A stretch of DNA of 44,361 bases, taken from a virus. The position numbers were made by a program, and so were the translations under genes. The notes below the pieces were generated by a model, which was not told where the DNA came from, ran no database searches, and saw only the letters and a program-made list of their open reading frames with translations. The stretch spans positions 1 through 44,361 of the IMG/VR virus record IMGVR_UViG_3300020119_000128. One strand, 5' to 3'. Below are positions 21,173-28,002 of this stretch, piece by piece. Positions within the stretch are counted from its first letter, which is position 1. Every line of letters starts with the position of its first letter.

Positions 21173-23523
21173 CGATATCGGAGGAGGGCAGGAAGGAGGT
21201 GGCGGCGCTGGTGCGTCCGCCGGAGCGGTTAAAGATATCGGAGTGGGCGCACAAGGAGGCGTGGATGCCGGAGGAGGGGAACGCGGAGCCGGGGCATTAC
21301 AGCCTGGCGCGAATGCCGCATCAGGAGGAGATGCTGGATGATCCGTTGGATCCGGATGCGCGTGAGATTTTCTGGATGATGGCAAGCCAGGCGGCGGGGA
21401 AGACGACGTGCCTGAATTTGATCACGGAGTACACGATCAAGGTTTGGCGGAAGTCGGTGCTGGTGGTGAGGGCGACGTTGGAAACGGCGCGGGAGTGGAT
21501 CAACGACAAGTTTTTGCCGATGACGGAGGCGACGCCGTGCATGAGGGGGCTTTTGAAGGATCCACGGGAGAAGGGGAGCCGGAGTTCGATGTTAAAGCGG
21601 CGGTTTCCGGGCGGGACATTGAAGGTGGCAGGGGCGAAGTCGCCGGCGACGTTTCGTGGGAGCAGCCAGGGGAAGGTTTACCAGGATGAGATCGATTCGT
21701 ACGAGGTGACGAAGGAGGGTGATCCGTGCGCTTTGGCGGACCGGGCGACGATCACGTTCAGCGATGCGACGAAGTTGAAGTGTTGCACGCCGACGATCAA
21801 GGGGTTTTCTAGGATCGAGGCGGGGTTCGAGCGCGGGGACCAGCGGTATTACTTCGTGCCGTGTGTTTGTTGCGGGCGGATGCAGTGGCTGAAGACGGAG
21901 CAGATGAAGTTCAGTTTTACGGCGGAGGAGTATGCGAGGTTTCAGAAACATCCAAGCACCAACATCCAAGCTTCCGCCTACGCTCAAAAGCAGCTTCGGC
22001 GCGACGAGCCAGAGAAGATCCAAGATCCAAACTTCAAGGGCCACCTCTCCCCTAACCCCTCTCCCCCAGGAGCGGAGAGGGGGACGGAAATGGCGGAGCC
22101 GAATACGAAGGAGTTTCAGGAGATAGCGAATGGATACAGGTGGCAGGTGGGGAATTTTGCGATCCGGGACACGAGGCGGTGCATTTATGTGTGCGAGGGT
22201 TGCGGGCGTGGCTGGACGGATCGGCAGCGGTTGGAGGCGTATTGGAGCGGCTGGCGGGAGAATCGGCCGGTGGTGGTGGACGGGGAGGAGCTGCGGGCGG
22301 CCTGGTGCCCGACGGCGGAGTTCAAGGGGATCCGAAGCCGGCACATTAACGGGATGTACCTGAGCATGGGGTTGAAAAAGGGGATGGTGAATTATTTGCA
22401 CCAGTTCGCGGAGGATTTCCTGGAGGCAGTTAAGGGTGGGCGGGAGACGTTGATGGTATGGACCAACATTTTCAAGACGGTGGCGTACGAGGATCCGCAC
22501 CAAAAGATTGCGTGGAAGGAGCTGAAGGAGCGGGCAGAGGATTATGTGGCGAGCGGCGATGAGGGGGCGGAGTTGCCGGCACAGGCGGTGTGGATTTGTT
22601 TCGGGGCGGACGTGCAGCAGGATCGGGTGGAGTTTTTGTTTTTCGGATGGGGGGAGGGGCAGGAGTGCTGGGTGTTGGAGTGGACGACGTTGAACGGGGA
22701 TTTCGACATGCCGAGCATGCAGAAGCGGGTACAGGAGTTCCTGGATAATAAACGGTTCAAGCATCCGGTGCTGGGTGAGCTGACAGTGAGCGCGGGGGCG
22801 TTTGATAGCGGGCATCAGACGCGGGTGAAAGCGGTGTACCAGTTTTGCGCGCGGAACACTTTTAAGAATTGGTGGAGTGTTAAGGGGTTTGATAACGCAT
22901 TGGGGGCGGTTTATCAGGTGGCGAAGGAGAAGGTTTATGGGGGGAAGCGGTTTAATCTGAATGTGGATTACCTGAAGACGGTGTTGTTCGATCGATTGTT
23001 GAACAAGGAGCCGGGGCCGCGATACATCCATTTCCCGAAGGAGGAGGTGACGGTGACTGATGCGCCGGCGGTGGCGGGCGGTGATCCGGTGAAGCGGGTG
23101 GTGCGGACGCGGTTCGGGGAGTTGTTTTACAACCAGTTGTGCAGCGAGAAGAGGGTGGTGGTGAAGACGGGCAAGAAGCCGAGGGAGGGATTTAAGCTGC
23201 AATGGGTGAAGGTGGTGAGTTCGGCGAGGAACGAGGTGCTGGATATGACGGTGTATGCGTTTGGGGTGTATGAGATATCGAGGCAGGAGGAGGCAATCGC
23301 GAGCAAGTGGAAGGAGGTGCAAGGAAAGCTCCAACATTCCGCCTACGCTCGAAAGCAGCTACGGCGGGACGAGCCAGGGGATGGCAAAGGGCAAATGGCA
23401 GATGGCAAAGAGGAGAGGAAAATTCCAACATCCAACATCCAACATCCAGAGAAGCACCAAGCTGCAGGGAAGCCGGGGAAGAAGAGGATCAGGATCAGGA
23501 GTCCGTTTGGGGGGTTTAGGTGA
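21169..23523 (+). CDS. Terminase large subunit, GpA family, with in-frame repeat insertions (784 aa)
   Basis: It packages DNA into proheads and cuts the concatemer. The Walker A-like segment is MASQAAGKTT (residues 70-80), Walker B is GKVYQDEID (about 168-176), and the nuclease part contains GAFDSGHQTR (about 545). A zinc-knuckle-like CVCCG and CEGCG pair lies between. GpA enzymes are about 600-700 aa; this one is longer because residues about 261-306 and 720-765 are encoded by dispersed repeats, including two copies of the 36-bp element in the same frame. The first insertion falls between ATPase and nuclease halves. GTG start overlaps the small subunit. Confidence 0.93.
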   Translation: MTISEEGRKEVAALVRPPERLKISEWAHKEAWMPEEGNAEPGHYSLARMPHQEEMLDDPLDPDAREIFWMMASQAAGKTTCLNLITEYTIKVWRKSVLVVRATLETAREWINDKFLPMTEATPCMRGLLKDPREKGSRSSMLKRRFPGGTLKVAGAKSPATFRGSSQGKVYQDEIDSYEVTKEGDPCALADRATITFSDATKLKCCTPTIKGFSRIEAGFERGDQRYYFVPCVCCGRMQWLKTEQMKFSFTAEEYARFQKHPSTNIQASAYAQKQLRRDEPEKIQDPNFKGHLSPNPSPPGAERGTEMAEPNTKEFQEIANGYRWQVGNFAIRDTRRCIYVCEGCGRGWTDRQRLEAYWSGWRENRPVVVDGEELRAAWCPTAEFKGIRSRHINGMYLSMGLKKGMVNYLHQFAEDFLEAVKGGRETLMVWTNIFKTVAYEDPHQKIAWKELKERAEDYVASGDEGAELPAQAVWICFGADVQQDRVEFLFFGWGEGQECWVLEWTTLNGDFDMPSMQKRVQEFLDNKRFKHPVLGELTVSAGAFDSGHQTRVKAVYQFCARNTFKNWWSVKGFDNALGAVYQVAKEKVYGGKRFNLNVDYLKTVLFDRLLNKEPGPRYIHFPKEEVTVTDAPAVAGGDPVKRVVRTRFGELFYNQLCSEKRVVVKTGKKPREGFKLQWVKVVSSARNEVLDMTVYAFGVYEISRQEEAIASKWKEVQGKLQHSAYARKQLRRDEPGDGKGQMADGKEERKIPTSNIQHPEKHQAAGKPGKKRIRIRSPFGGFR
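21973..22008 (+). repeat. 36-bp mobile element (copy 1)
   Basis: Runs from TCCGCCTACGCTC to GGCGCGACGAG. Removing it restores the uninterrupted host repeat CCAAGCT/CCAGAGAAG. It encodes SAYAQKQLRRDE-like residues in frame. Confidence 0.9.
22042..22084 (+). repeat. CACCTCTCCCC palindromic repeat (copy 1)
   Basis: CTCTCCCC and its complement GGAGAGGGG form the arms. Translated as HLSPNPSPPGAERGT in the terminase. Confidence 0.9.
23338..23373 (+). repeat. 36-bp mobile element (copy 2)
   Basis: Lies in the 3' part of the terminase gene, in the same translation frame as copy 1 (SAYARKQLRRDE). Excising it joins CCAACAT to CCAGGG, close to the usual repeat text. Further ATGGCAAAGGGC and CCAACATCC repeats follow to the gene end. 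Confidence 0.88.
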
Positions 23524-23610
23524 GCAGATGGAAGATAGGAGATCGAAGATAGAAAAGAGGGAGGCTTACCTTTTAGTATGTTAGCAAAGGTATATTACTA
23601 ATGAGTAAGC

Positions 23611-23958
23611 ATGGCTGACGGGAAAGGCATGAAGGGCAAAGCGTCGTTTGACGGCGGGAAGACGTGGTTCGAGGTGACGATCACAGGTCTGGAGAAATTG
23701 GTGCGTTGCCCGGCGTGCCTGGGGGTTACGCCGATTATCGATCGGTTCGATCATTCGAAGTTCACGACGTGCTCGGTGTGCGGCGGCCGGGGGAAAGTGA
23801 ATGAACTTTTTGGATTTCCGGTGGCGGAGGTGGAGCTGCCGGCGGGTGTGAGGTGCGCGATAGTCGAGGAGGGTTTTGAGGGGGCGGTTTTGTTGATGGA
23901 GGATGGGCGGGTTTTGAAGTGGCGAAGGAAAGGGACGAATTTCAAATTTGAGATTTGA
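23611..23958 (+). CDS. DnaJ-type zinc-finger protein (115 aa)
   Basis: ATG 23611. Two CxxC motifs, CPACLG and CSVCGGRGK (residues 30-60), resemble the CxxCxGxG repeats of the DnaJ central domain. The rest is beta-rich (VAEVELPAGVRCAIVEEGF). The last residues TNFKFEI come from an ATTTGA repeat. An imperfect inverted repeat (GCTTAC near 23564 and GTAAGC near 23604) with TATATT lies just upstream and may hold its promoter. Zinc-finger proteins of this size occur near head genes, but the role is unknown. Confidence 0.6.
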   Translation: MADGKGMKGKASFDGGKTWFEVTITGLEKLVRCPACLGVTPIIDRFDHSKFTTCSVCGGRGKVNELFGFPVAEVELPAGVRCAIVEEGFEGAVLLMEDGRVLKWRRKGTNFKFEI

Positions 23959-23977
23959 GATTTGAAAGGGGGAAAAA

Positions 23978-23993
23978 GTGACCAATTGGTCAC
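23978..23993. repeat. 16-bp palindrome (copy 3), between convergent genes
   Basis: Perfect copy in the 42-base gap between the zinc-finger gene and the minus-strand Acb2-like gene, seven bases from the latter's stop. Confidence 0.9.
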
Positions 23994-24000
23994 AATCCGA

Positions 24001-24243
24001 TCATCCATTGCGGGCGATGGCGGCGTTGGCCCACATGACGGAGTTTTCGAGATGGGTCATGGCGAGGGCTTTTTCGCGGGAGCTGGGGCAGTGGGCTTCG
24101 ATGAGGTAGGCGAACTCTTTGGCTTTGGCGCGAAGGAGTTCGTAGAGCTCGGGCTGGCCGGGCCTGGGCGGGTGGTAGCGGAAGTTGTTTTCGATTGCGG
24201 GGTTGCCGGTGACGGGAGTGGGAGCGGGGATCGCGGTGCTCAT
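24001..24243 (-). CDS. acb2: Acb2/Tad1-hairpin-domain protein, probable anti-CBASS nucleotide sponge (80 aa)
   Basis: ATG 24243, stop 24001. After a 20-residue proline-rich leader come FRYHPPRPGQPELYELLRAK, AYLIEAHCPSSREKALAMTH and LENSVMWANAAIARN, a close fit to the short helical-hairpin family that includes Acb2 (T4 Vs.4 type). Acb2 forms compact hexamers that bind the cyclic di- and trinucleotides made by CBASS defence, stopping effector activation; related proteins also bind Thoeris signals. It lies alone on the minus strand between packaging genes with its own promoter, as an acquired defence-evasion gene would. Nucleotide binding itself is inferred from the family. Confidence 0.88.
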   Translation of the reverse strand: MSTAIPAPTPVTGNPAIENNFRYHPPRPGQPELYELLRAKAKEFAYLIEAHCPSSREKALAMTHLENSVMWANAAIARNG

Positions 24244-24250
24244 GGATGGG

Positions 24251-24292
24251 ATTATATGGAGGGGGCAAACATTGTCACGCCGGCGTGACAAT
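24251..24292 (-). promoter_or_regulatory. Strong promoter of the Acb2-like gene with 22-bp palindrome
   Basis: On the minus strand GTGACA (24278-24273) and a perfect TATAAT (24256-24251) are 16 bases apart. The -35 lies within a perfect 22-bp palindrome (24271-24292, half-site ATTGTCACGCC). The -10 ends seven bases before ATG 24243, so the transcript may be leaderless. A protein on the palindrome would shut the promoter. Confidence 0.7.
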
Positions 24293-24413
24293 GTTTTGGT
24301 GCGCCTGGCCGGCGCGACAAGGGGGGGGCGCCGCCAGGGGAATAGCCGATAGCCAATAGCCAATAGCCAAGGGGAGCGAGGACGAATGGGGGCTTTGACT
24401 TGGGGGGGTAGGC
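24293..24413. repeat. Repeat-filled gap: AATAGCC run and element fragment
   Basis: Contains GCCGGCGCGACAAGG, a fragment like the end of the 36-bp element, a G-run, and AATAGCCGATAGCCAATAGC repeats. No gene is seen on the plus strand before GTG 24414. Confidence 0.75.
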
Positions 24414-25025
24414 GTGAGTCAAAGTATTCCAGGAAGAGAGCCGGTGGAGATCGCGGCGGGTGATACGCTGCAGTTTCGGCGAAGTTTGCCGGGGTTCCGG
24501 GCGGATGAGGGTTGGAGCCTGGTGTATGAGTTGAGGAGCGGTCCGATGGCGGGGCCCGCGATTGAGTTTGTGTCAACGGCGCAGGGGGCAGACCACGTGA
24601 TAACGGTGGCGGCGGCGGTGACCGGTGCCTGGCTGGCTGGTGAGTATGTGTTTGCGGGGTATGCGGTCAGTGGGGAGGAACGGCATCAGATCTACCTGGC
24701 GACGTTAACGGTGACGCCGGATGAGGTGGCGGCGGCTGCTGATGAGCCGCAGAAGACGTTTTCCCAACAGATGTTGGAAAAGATCGAGGCAGTGCTGCTG
24801 GGGAAGGCGAGCGAGGATATTTTGGAGAGCCGGGTTGGAGATACGTTGTTCAAGTATCTGACGCCGGCACAGTTGAGGGAGGAGCACGGGTATTGGACGA
24901 TCGCAAGGAGGGTGGAGATCGCCAAAGAGAACGCGAGGAATGGGAGGCCGACGGGGAACAAGATCCGGATGGTGGCGAATGTGACTGGTGGAACGGGGGG
25001 ATGGGGAGGGGTGAGACCTTTCTGA
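24414..25025 (+). CDS. Head-region protein between terminase and portal (203 aa)
   Basis: GTG 24414. The first 105 residues form a beta-sandwich-like part (AAGDTLQFRRSLPGF ... WSLVYELRSGP ... QIYLATLTVTP). It is followed by a helical part (FSQQMLEKIEAVLLG) and LREEHGYWTIARRVEIAKEN. This two-part layout recurs at the same place, between terminase and the gpW-like gene or portal, in many lambda- and Mu-like phages. It may serve as a head completion or connector component; function is not settled. Confidence 0.65.
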   Translation: MSQSIPGREPVEIAAGDTLQFRRSLPGFRADEGWSLVYELRSGPMAGPAIEFVSTAQGADHVITVAAAVTGAWLAGEYVFAGYAVSGEERHQIYLATLTVTPDEVAAAADEPQKTFSQQMLEKIEAVLLGKASEDILESRVGDTLFKYLTPAQLREEHGYWTIARRVEIAKENARNGRPTGNKIRMVANVTGGTGGWGGVRPF

Positions 25026-25091
25026 TGAAAAGCTGAAATCTGAAAGGGGAAATGGCCACAAAAGAGCACAAAGACCACAAAGGGGGGAATT
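25026..25091. repeat. Repeat-filled gap: CTGAAA run and ATGGCCAC repeat
   Basis: GAAAAGCTGAAATCTGAAAG is followed by ATGGCCACAAAAGAGCACAA (from 25051). The ATG of the repeat opens no long frame here; the next gene starts at 25092. Confidence 0.8.
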
Positions 25092-25388
25092 ATGGCGTCT
25101 GAGTTTCGATCGGCGAAGGAGCTGCAGAAGGAGAGGGAGTGGAAGGGCTTGGAGATCCGGGCGTTGAGGGCGTTGATCGAGATGCACGCGGCACAGCAGG
25201 CGTACGTGACGGTGCGTCCGGGGGGAACGAGCCGGCTGACGTTTACGAACGAGGAGTTGATAACGGCGATGAGGAGTTACGATCACCATATCGGGAGTGT
25301 GGCGAAGCATTTCAATGTGAGCCGGGGGTGCATTTATAACCGGTTACGCGAACTGCCTCCTGGGGCGACGGACAAAGTTGAAAGCTGA
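25092..25388 (+). CDS. Small HTH protein in the head module (98 aa)
   Basis: ATG 25092 follows GGGGGGAATT. Residues 6-40 are a charged helix (SAKELQKEREWKGLEIRALR). Residues about 66-92 (HIGSVAKHFNVSRGCIYNRL) are a clear helix-turn-helix. Position before the portal is where gpW-type joining proteins lie, but the HTH argues for DNA binding. The last residues come from a CTGAAA repeat. Confidence 0.6.
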   Translation: MASEFRSAKELQKEREWKGLEIRALRALIEMHAAQQAYVTVRPGGTSRLTFTNEELITAMRSYDHHIGSVAKHFNVSRGCIYNRLRELPPGATDKVES

Positions 25389-25456
25389 AAAACTGAAACG
25401 CTGAAATGAGGGGAATTTTTTACAGCTAATCTTCGCTAATAAACGCTGATAAAGGC
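25389..25456. repeat. Repeat-filled gap: CTGAAA run and GCTAATC repeat
   Basis: GCTGAAAAACTGAAACGCTG then TTTTTACAGCTAATCTTCGC and an AAACGCTGAT end. No gene. Confidence 0.8.
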
Positions 25457-25786
25457 ATGAGATTTGAACGGTTAAGGGAGTTGAGGGAGAAGAGCGCGCC
25501 GATGGTGGCCCAGGCATTGACGGTGGATGAGTGCGATGTGGTCCGGCATGAGGCGGCGTTTGTGCTGGGGGATAGTTTTGCGCAGGTGCCGGAGATGGAG
25601 GGGGTGTTGATCCGATCGGCGCTGAATGACAGTTCGGTGTTGGTGCGGCATGAGGCGTGCCTGGCGCTGGCGAAGTTCAAGACGGTTAATGCGCTGCGAG
25701 CGCTTCTGGAGTGCATGAAGGATGCGGCGCCGGAGGTGAGGGGCTCGGCGGCGTACGCGGTAGAGGAGATGATGTTTTCGAAATGA
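25457..25786 (+). CDS. HEAT-repeat protein (109 aa)
   Basis: ATG 25457. Three helical repeats of about 31 residues are visible, each with a (V/L)RHEA or VRGSAAYA core: DVVRHEAAFVLGDSF, VLVRHEACLALAKF and PEVRGSAAYAVEEM. These are PBS-lyase-type HEAT repeats, a protein-binding solenoid. It overlaps the portal gene as ATGA, so stoichiometry is tied to it. Such a protein is not a usual part of head modules; a scaffold or chaperone for portal assembly is one possibility. Confidence 0.75.
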   Translation: MRFERLRELREKSAPMVAQALTVDECDVVRHEAAFVLGDSFAQVPEMEGVLIRSALNDSSVLVRHEACLALAKFKTVNALRALLECMKDAAPEVRGSAAYAVEEMMFSK

Positions 25787-27609
25787 AGTTTTCACTTTCG
25801 TTGTTTGAGAAGAAGGGGGCGGAGGCCGCGGCGGCGGCGCCGGCGATCAGGTATCCGACGGGGAGGGCGTTGAGGTCGAGCAGGGTTCTGCCGCGGGATG
25901 CGGGTGTGTTGCGGGCGGTGAACCGGAAGATGATGCGGATGTACGAGGCGGCGGTTAGCAATAACCTGAACGCGGATTTCCCGACGAATATTTCGAGCGC
26001 GAACGCGGAAATTTTCGGGAGTTTGCTGGCGACGAGGTCGCGAGCGAGGACGTTGGACCGGGATAACCCGTACGCATGGGCGATCCTGGAGTCGATGCGG
26101 GTGAATGTGGGCGGGCATGAGCCGTTCCGGCTGGAGATGAAGGTGGGGCAGAAGACGGCGGAGGGTGAGTTCATCGAGGAGCTGGACGTGAATGATGAGA
26201 TCGAGGAGGCGTGGGCGGAGGCTGGGTTGCCGGAGAATTGCACAACGACGGGTGATATCTCGAGGTTGGAGCTGGATCTGCAGGCGATCACGGCGATGGT
26301 GCGGGATGGAGGAATTTTGGGGAAGCATTGGCGGGGGTTTCCGTTCAACGATTTCCGGTATGCGATCCAGCCGCTGGAGTACGACCGGCTGGATCATTAT
26401 TGGAACGGGAAGAATCCGCAGAATGGGAATGATATCAAGATGTCGGTGGAGACTGACCCGAGGTGGGGCGGGCGGGTGGCGGCGTATTGGCTGCTGACGA
26501 AGCATCCGGGTGATTATTTTTATATTGGGAATTTCAAGCAGGGGTACCGGGAGCGGGTGCCGCGGGAGGATTTGATCGCGTTGTTCGATTTGCGGACTCG
26601 AGCGGAGCAGGTGACGGCAGTGAGCCGGTTTGCATCGATCATCCAGCGGCTGCATCGGATCGATCAGTTCGACATTGCGCATGTGACGGCGGCGATCTGG
26701 GCGAGCTGCAAACCGTTTTTCATCACGCAGGAGTTTCCGACGGCGATGGAGTATGTGCCGGATTTCATCAAGACGGCGATGCAACGGGCAATGGAGGCGG
26801 GGGATGACGGGGCCGGGGATGGGGACAAGACGAGCACAGCAGAGCCAGGGACGGGTGAGGTGTTGCCGTGGGGGCAGAAGCCGATCCTGGTGGATCCGAA
26901 GTTTCCGATCGAGGCAGCGGCGGGTTTTAAGAAGGATAACTTGCGGGCGGCGGCGGCGGGGAGTGGAACGGCGTATCACCAGATCGGGAACGACCTTGAG
27001 GGAGTGAATTTTTCGAGCGGGAGGCTGGGGGAGAATGCTTTCCATGATTCGTGCAAGATTTTGCAGGAGCATTTTGTGCTTGGGTACCGGCGGCCGCATT
27101 TCAATGCGTGGCTGAGGAGTTATTTGTTGAGCGAGCGGACGAAGTTGCCGATAGCCAGGTGGGAGGAGTTTTGCAAGGCGGCGAAGTTCCACGGGCGGCG
27201 ATGGCCGTATGTGAATCCGTTGCAGGATGTGCAGGCGGCGATATTGTCGATCGATGCGGGGTTAACGAGCCGGGATTACGAGATCCAGAACAGTGAACGG
27301 GGCGGGGATGTGCATCGGGTGAACGCCGAAGTGTGCGCGGGGAAGGTGAGTGATGAGGCGCATGGGTTGAATTTCGATGCGGAGGATCAGGCCACCCGCG
27401 TCACCGAGTCCACCGGGGAAGCAGAGGACGCGAAGGGCGGTGACGCGGAAAATCCAAATTCCAAGCACCAAGCTCCAGAGAAGCCCCAAGCATCAAAAAA
27501 GGGGAGCAAGCAATCGATTGGGCCGGGGGCGAGGAAGCCGAGTGTGAGCAGAGCCTTGGGGAGGATGAGGCAGTTTCGGGAAGCGACGTATTTGAATGGG
27601 GAGCACTGA
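25783..27609 (+). CDS. Portal protein, lambda B-like (608 aa)
   Basis: ATG 25783 overlaps the upstream stop. Portal dodecamers form the DNA channel at one capsid vertex. Family marks are the early RNRKMMRMYEAA-like helix (VNRKMMRMYEAA), RARTLDRDNPYAWAILES, GDYFYIGNFKQGYRERVPRE, and VTAVSRFASIIQRLHRIDQF, followed by the C-terminal WRSYLLSERTKL-like region. Length 608 aa is slightly above lambda B (533). Residues about 565-585 (NPNSKHQAPEKPQASKK) are encoded by the CCAAGCACC repeat, in frame near the C-terminus where they should project from the core. Confidence 0.9.
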   Translation: MKFSLSLFEKKGAEAAAAAPAIRYPTGRALRSSRVLPRDAGVLRAVNRKMMRMYEAAVSNNLNADFPTNISSANAEIFGSLLATRSRARTLDRDNPYAWAILESMRVNVGGHEPFRLEMKVGQKTAEGEFIEELDVNDEIEEAWAEAGLPENCTTTGDISRLELDLQAITAMVRDGGILGKHWRGFPFNDFRYAIQPLEYDRLDHYWNGKNPQNGNDIKMSVETDPRWGGRVAAYWLLTKHPGDYFYIGNFKQGYRERVPREDLIALFDLRTRAEQVTAVSRFASIIQRLHRIDQFDIAHVTAAIWASCKPFFITQEFPTAMEYVPDFIKTAMQRAMEAGDDGAGDGDKTSTAEPGTGEVLPWGQKPILVDPKFPIEAAAGFKKDNLRAAAAGSGTAYHQIGNDLEGVNFSSGRLGENAFHDSCKILQEHFVLGYRRPHFNAWLRSYLLSERTKLPIARWEEFCKAAKFHGRRWPYVNPLQDVQAAILSIDAGLTSRDYEIQNSERGGDVHRVNAEVCAGKVSDEAHGLNFDAEDQATRVTESTGEAEDAKGGDAENPNSKHQAPEKPQASKKGSKQSIGPGARKPSVSRALGRMRQFREATYLNGEH

Positions 27610-27640
27610 CTAACACGGACGGGCACGGACGGATAGAAAA

Positions 27641-27656
27641 GTGACCAATTGGTCAC
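27641..27656. repeat. 16-bp palindrome (copy 4), containing the stop of the minus-strand gene
   Basis: Perfect copy between the portal end and the small minus-strand gene. The TGA of that gene (27655-27653) lies inside the palindrome. Confidence 0.9.
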
Positions 27657-27823
27657 AATGCTTTCAAGCGCCGAGCCTCCAGGGGCCGGGCGATAATCCG
27701 AAATCGTGGATAGCGCACGACCCTTGATTGCCGTTCCTGGAGCCTGGCGAGCTTGAGCAAACGCATGTGCTTGCGGAAGGTGGTCCGCCGCGTCTCGCGA
27801 ACGAGATAATGATCGTCTGCCAT
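27653..27823 (-). CDS. Small very basic protein (56 aa)
   Basis: ATG 27823 to TGA 27653. The frame reads MADDHYLVRETRRTTFRKHM, then RLLKLARLQERQSRVVR and ends RPLEARRLKAL. It is arginine-rich, helical and soluble, likely nucleic-acid-binding. It is the second lone minus-strand gene inserted in the head module. Like the first (24001-24243), it has the 16-bp palindrome at its 3' end. No family recognised. Three other frames overlap it, but this one has the most protein-like composition. Confidence 0.55.
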   Translation of the reverse strand: MADDHYLVRETRRTTFRKHMRLLKLARLQERQSRVVRYPRFRIIARPLEARRLKAL

Positions 27824-28002
27824 TCCGGATGTTCATTTTTTCTGGCTCGAATGAGGAGGAGAAAATGGACAGGCCGGGCAGGAAATAGCCAATCGCCAAT
27901 CGCCAATAGCCGAAGGGAATCCGAAGGGAATCTGATCAGATTCTGATTGGAGTCAGCCTCGTTACCTCGGCTGCTACAGGTTTGACTCACAGAGGGGAGT
28001 GA
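27824..28002. repeat. Gap with AATAGCC repeats and a 16-bp GAATCTGA palindrome
   Basis: Holds CCAATCGCCAATCGCCAATAGCC-type repeats, a GAAGGGAATC direct repeat and a perfect palindrome at 27928-27943 (half-site GAATCTGA). GAGTCA and TGACTC near 27950 and 27983 form a further inverted pair. Ribosome site GAGGGGAG precedes ATG 28003. Confidence 0.7.

Larger units (their letters stand above)
21951..22084 (+). repeat. Composite repeat insertion inside the terminase gene
   Basis: In order: a TCCAAGCACCAACATCC repeat, cut by the 36-bp element, then its continuation CCAGAGAAGATCC, then the CACCTCTCCCCTAACCCC palindromic repeat. All three stay in the terminase frame and add about 45 residues. Confidence 0.92.

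Noticed and set aside
21592-23337. Minus-strand frame of 581 codons opposite the terminase
   Set aside because: Pure shadow of the G-rich terminase gene with Leu/Arg/Pro/His bias.
27387-27899. Longer minus-strand frame of 170 codons overlapping the 56-aa gene
   Set aside because: It is largely translated repeat text at both ends and antisense to the portal; the shorter frame in another phase is more protein-like.
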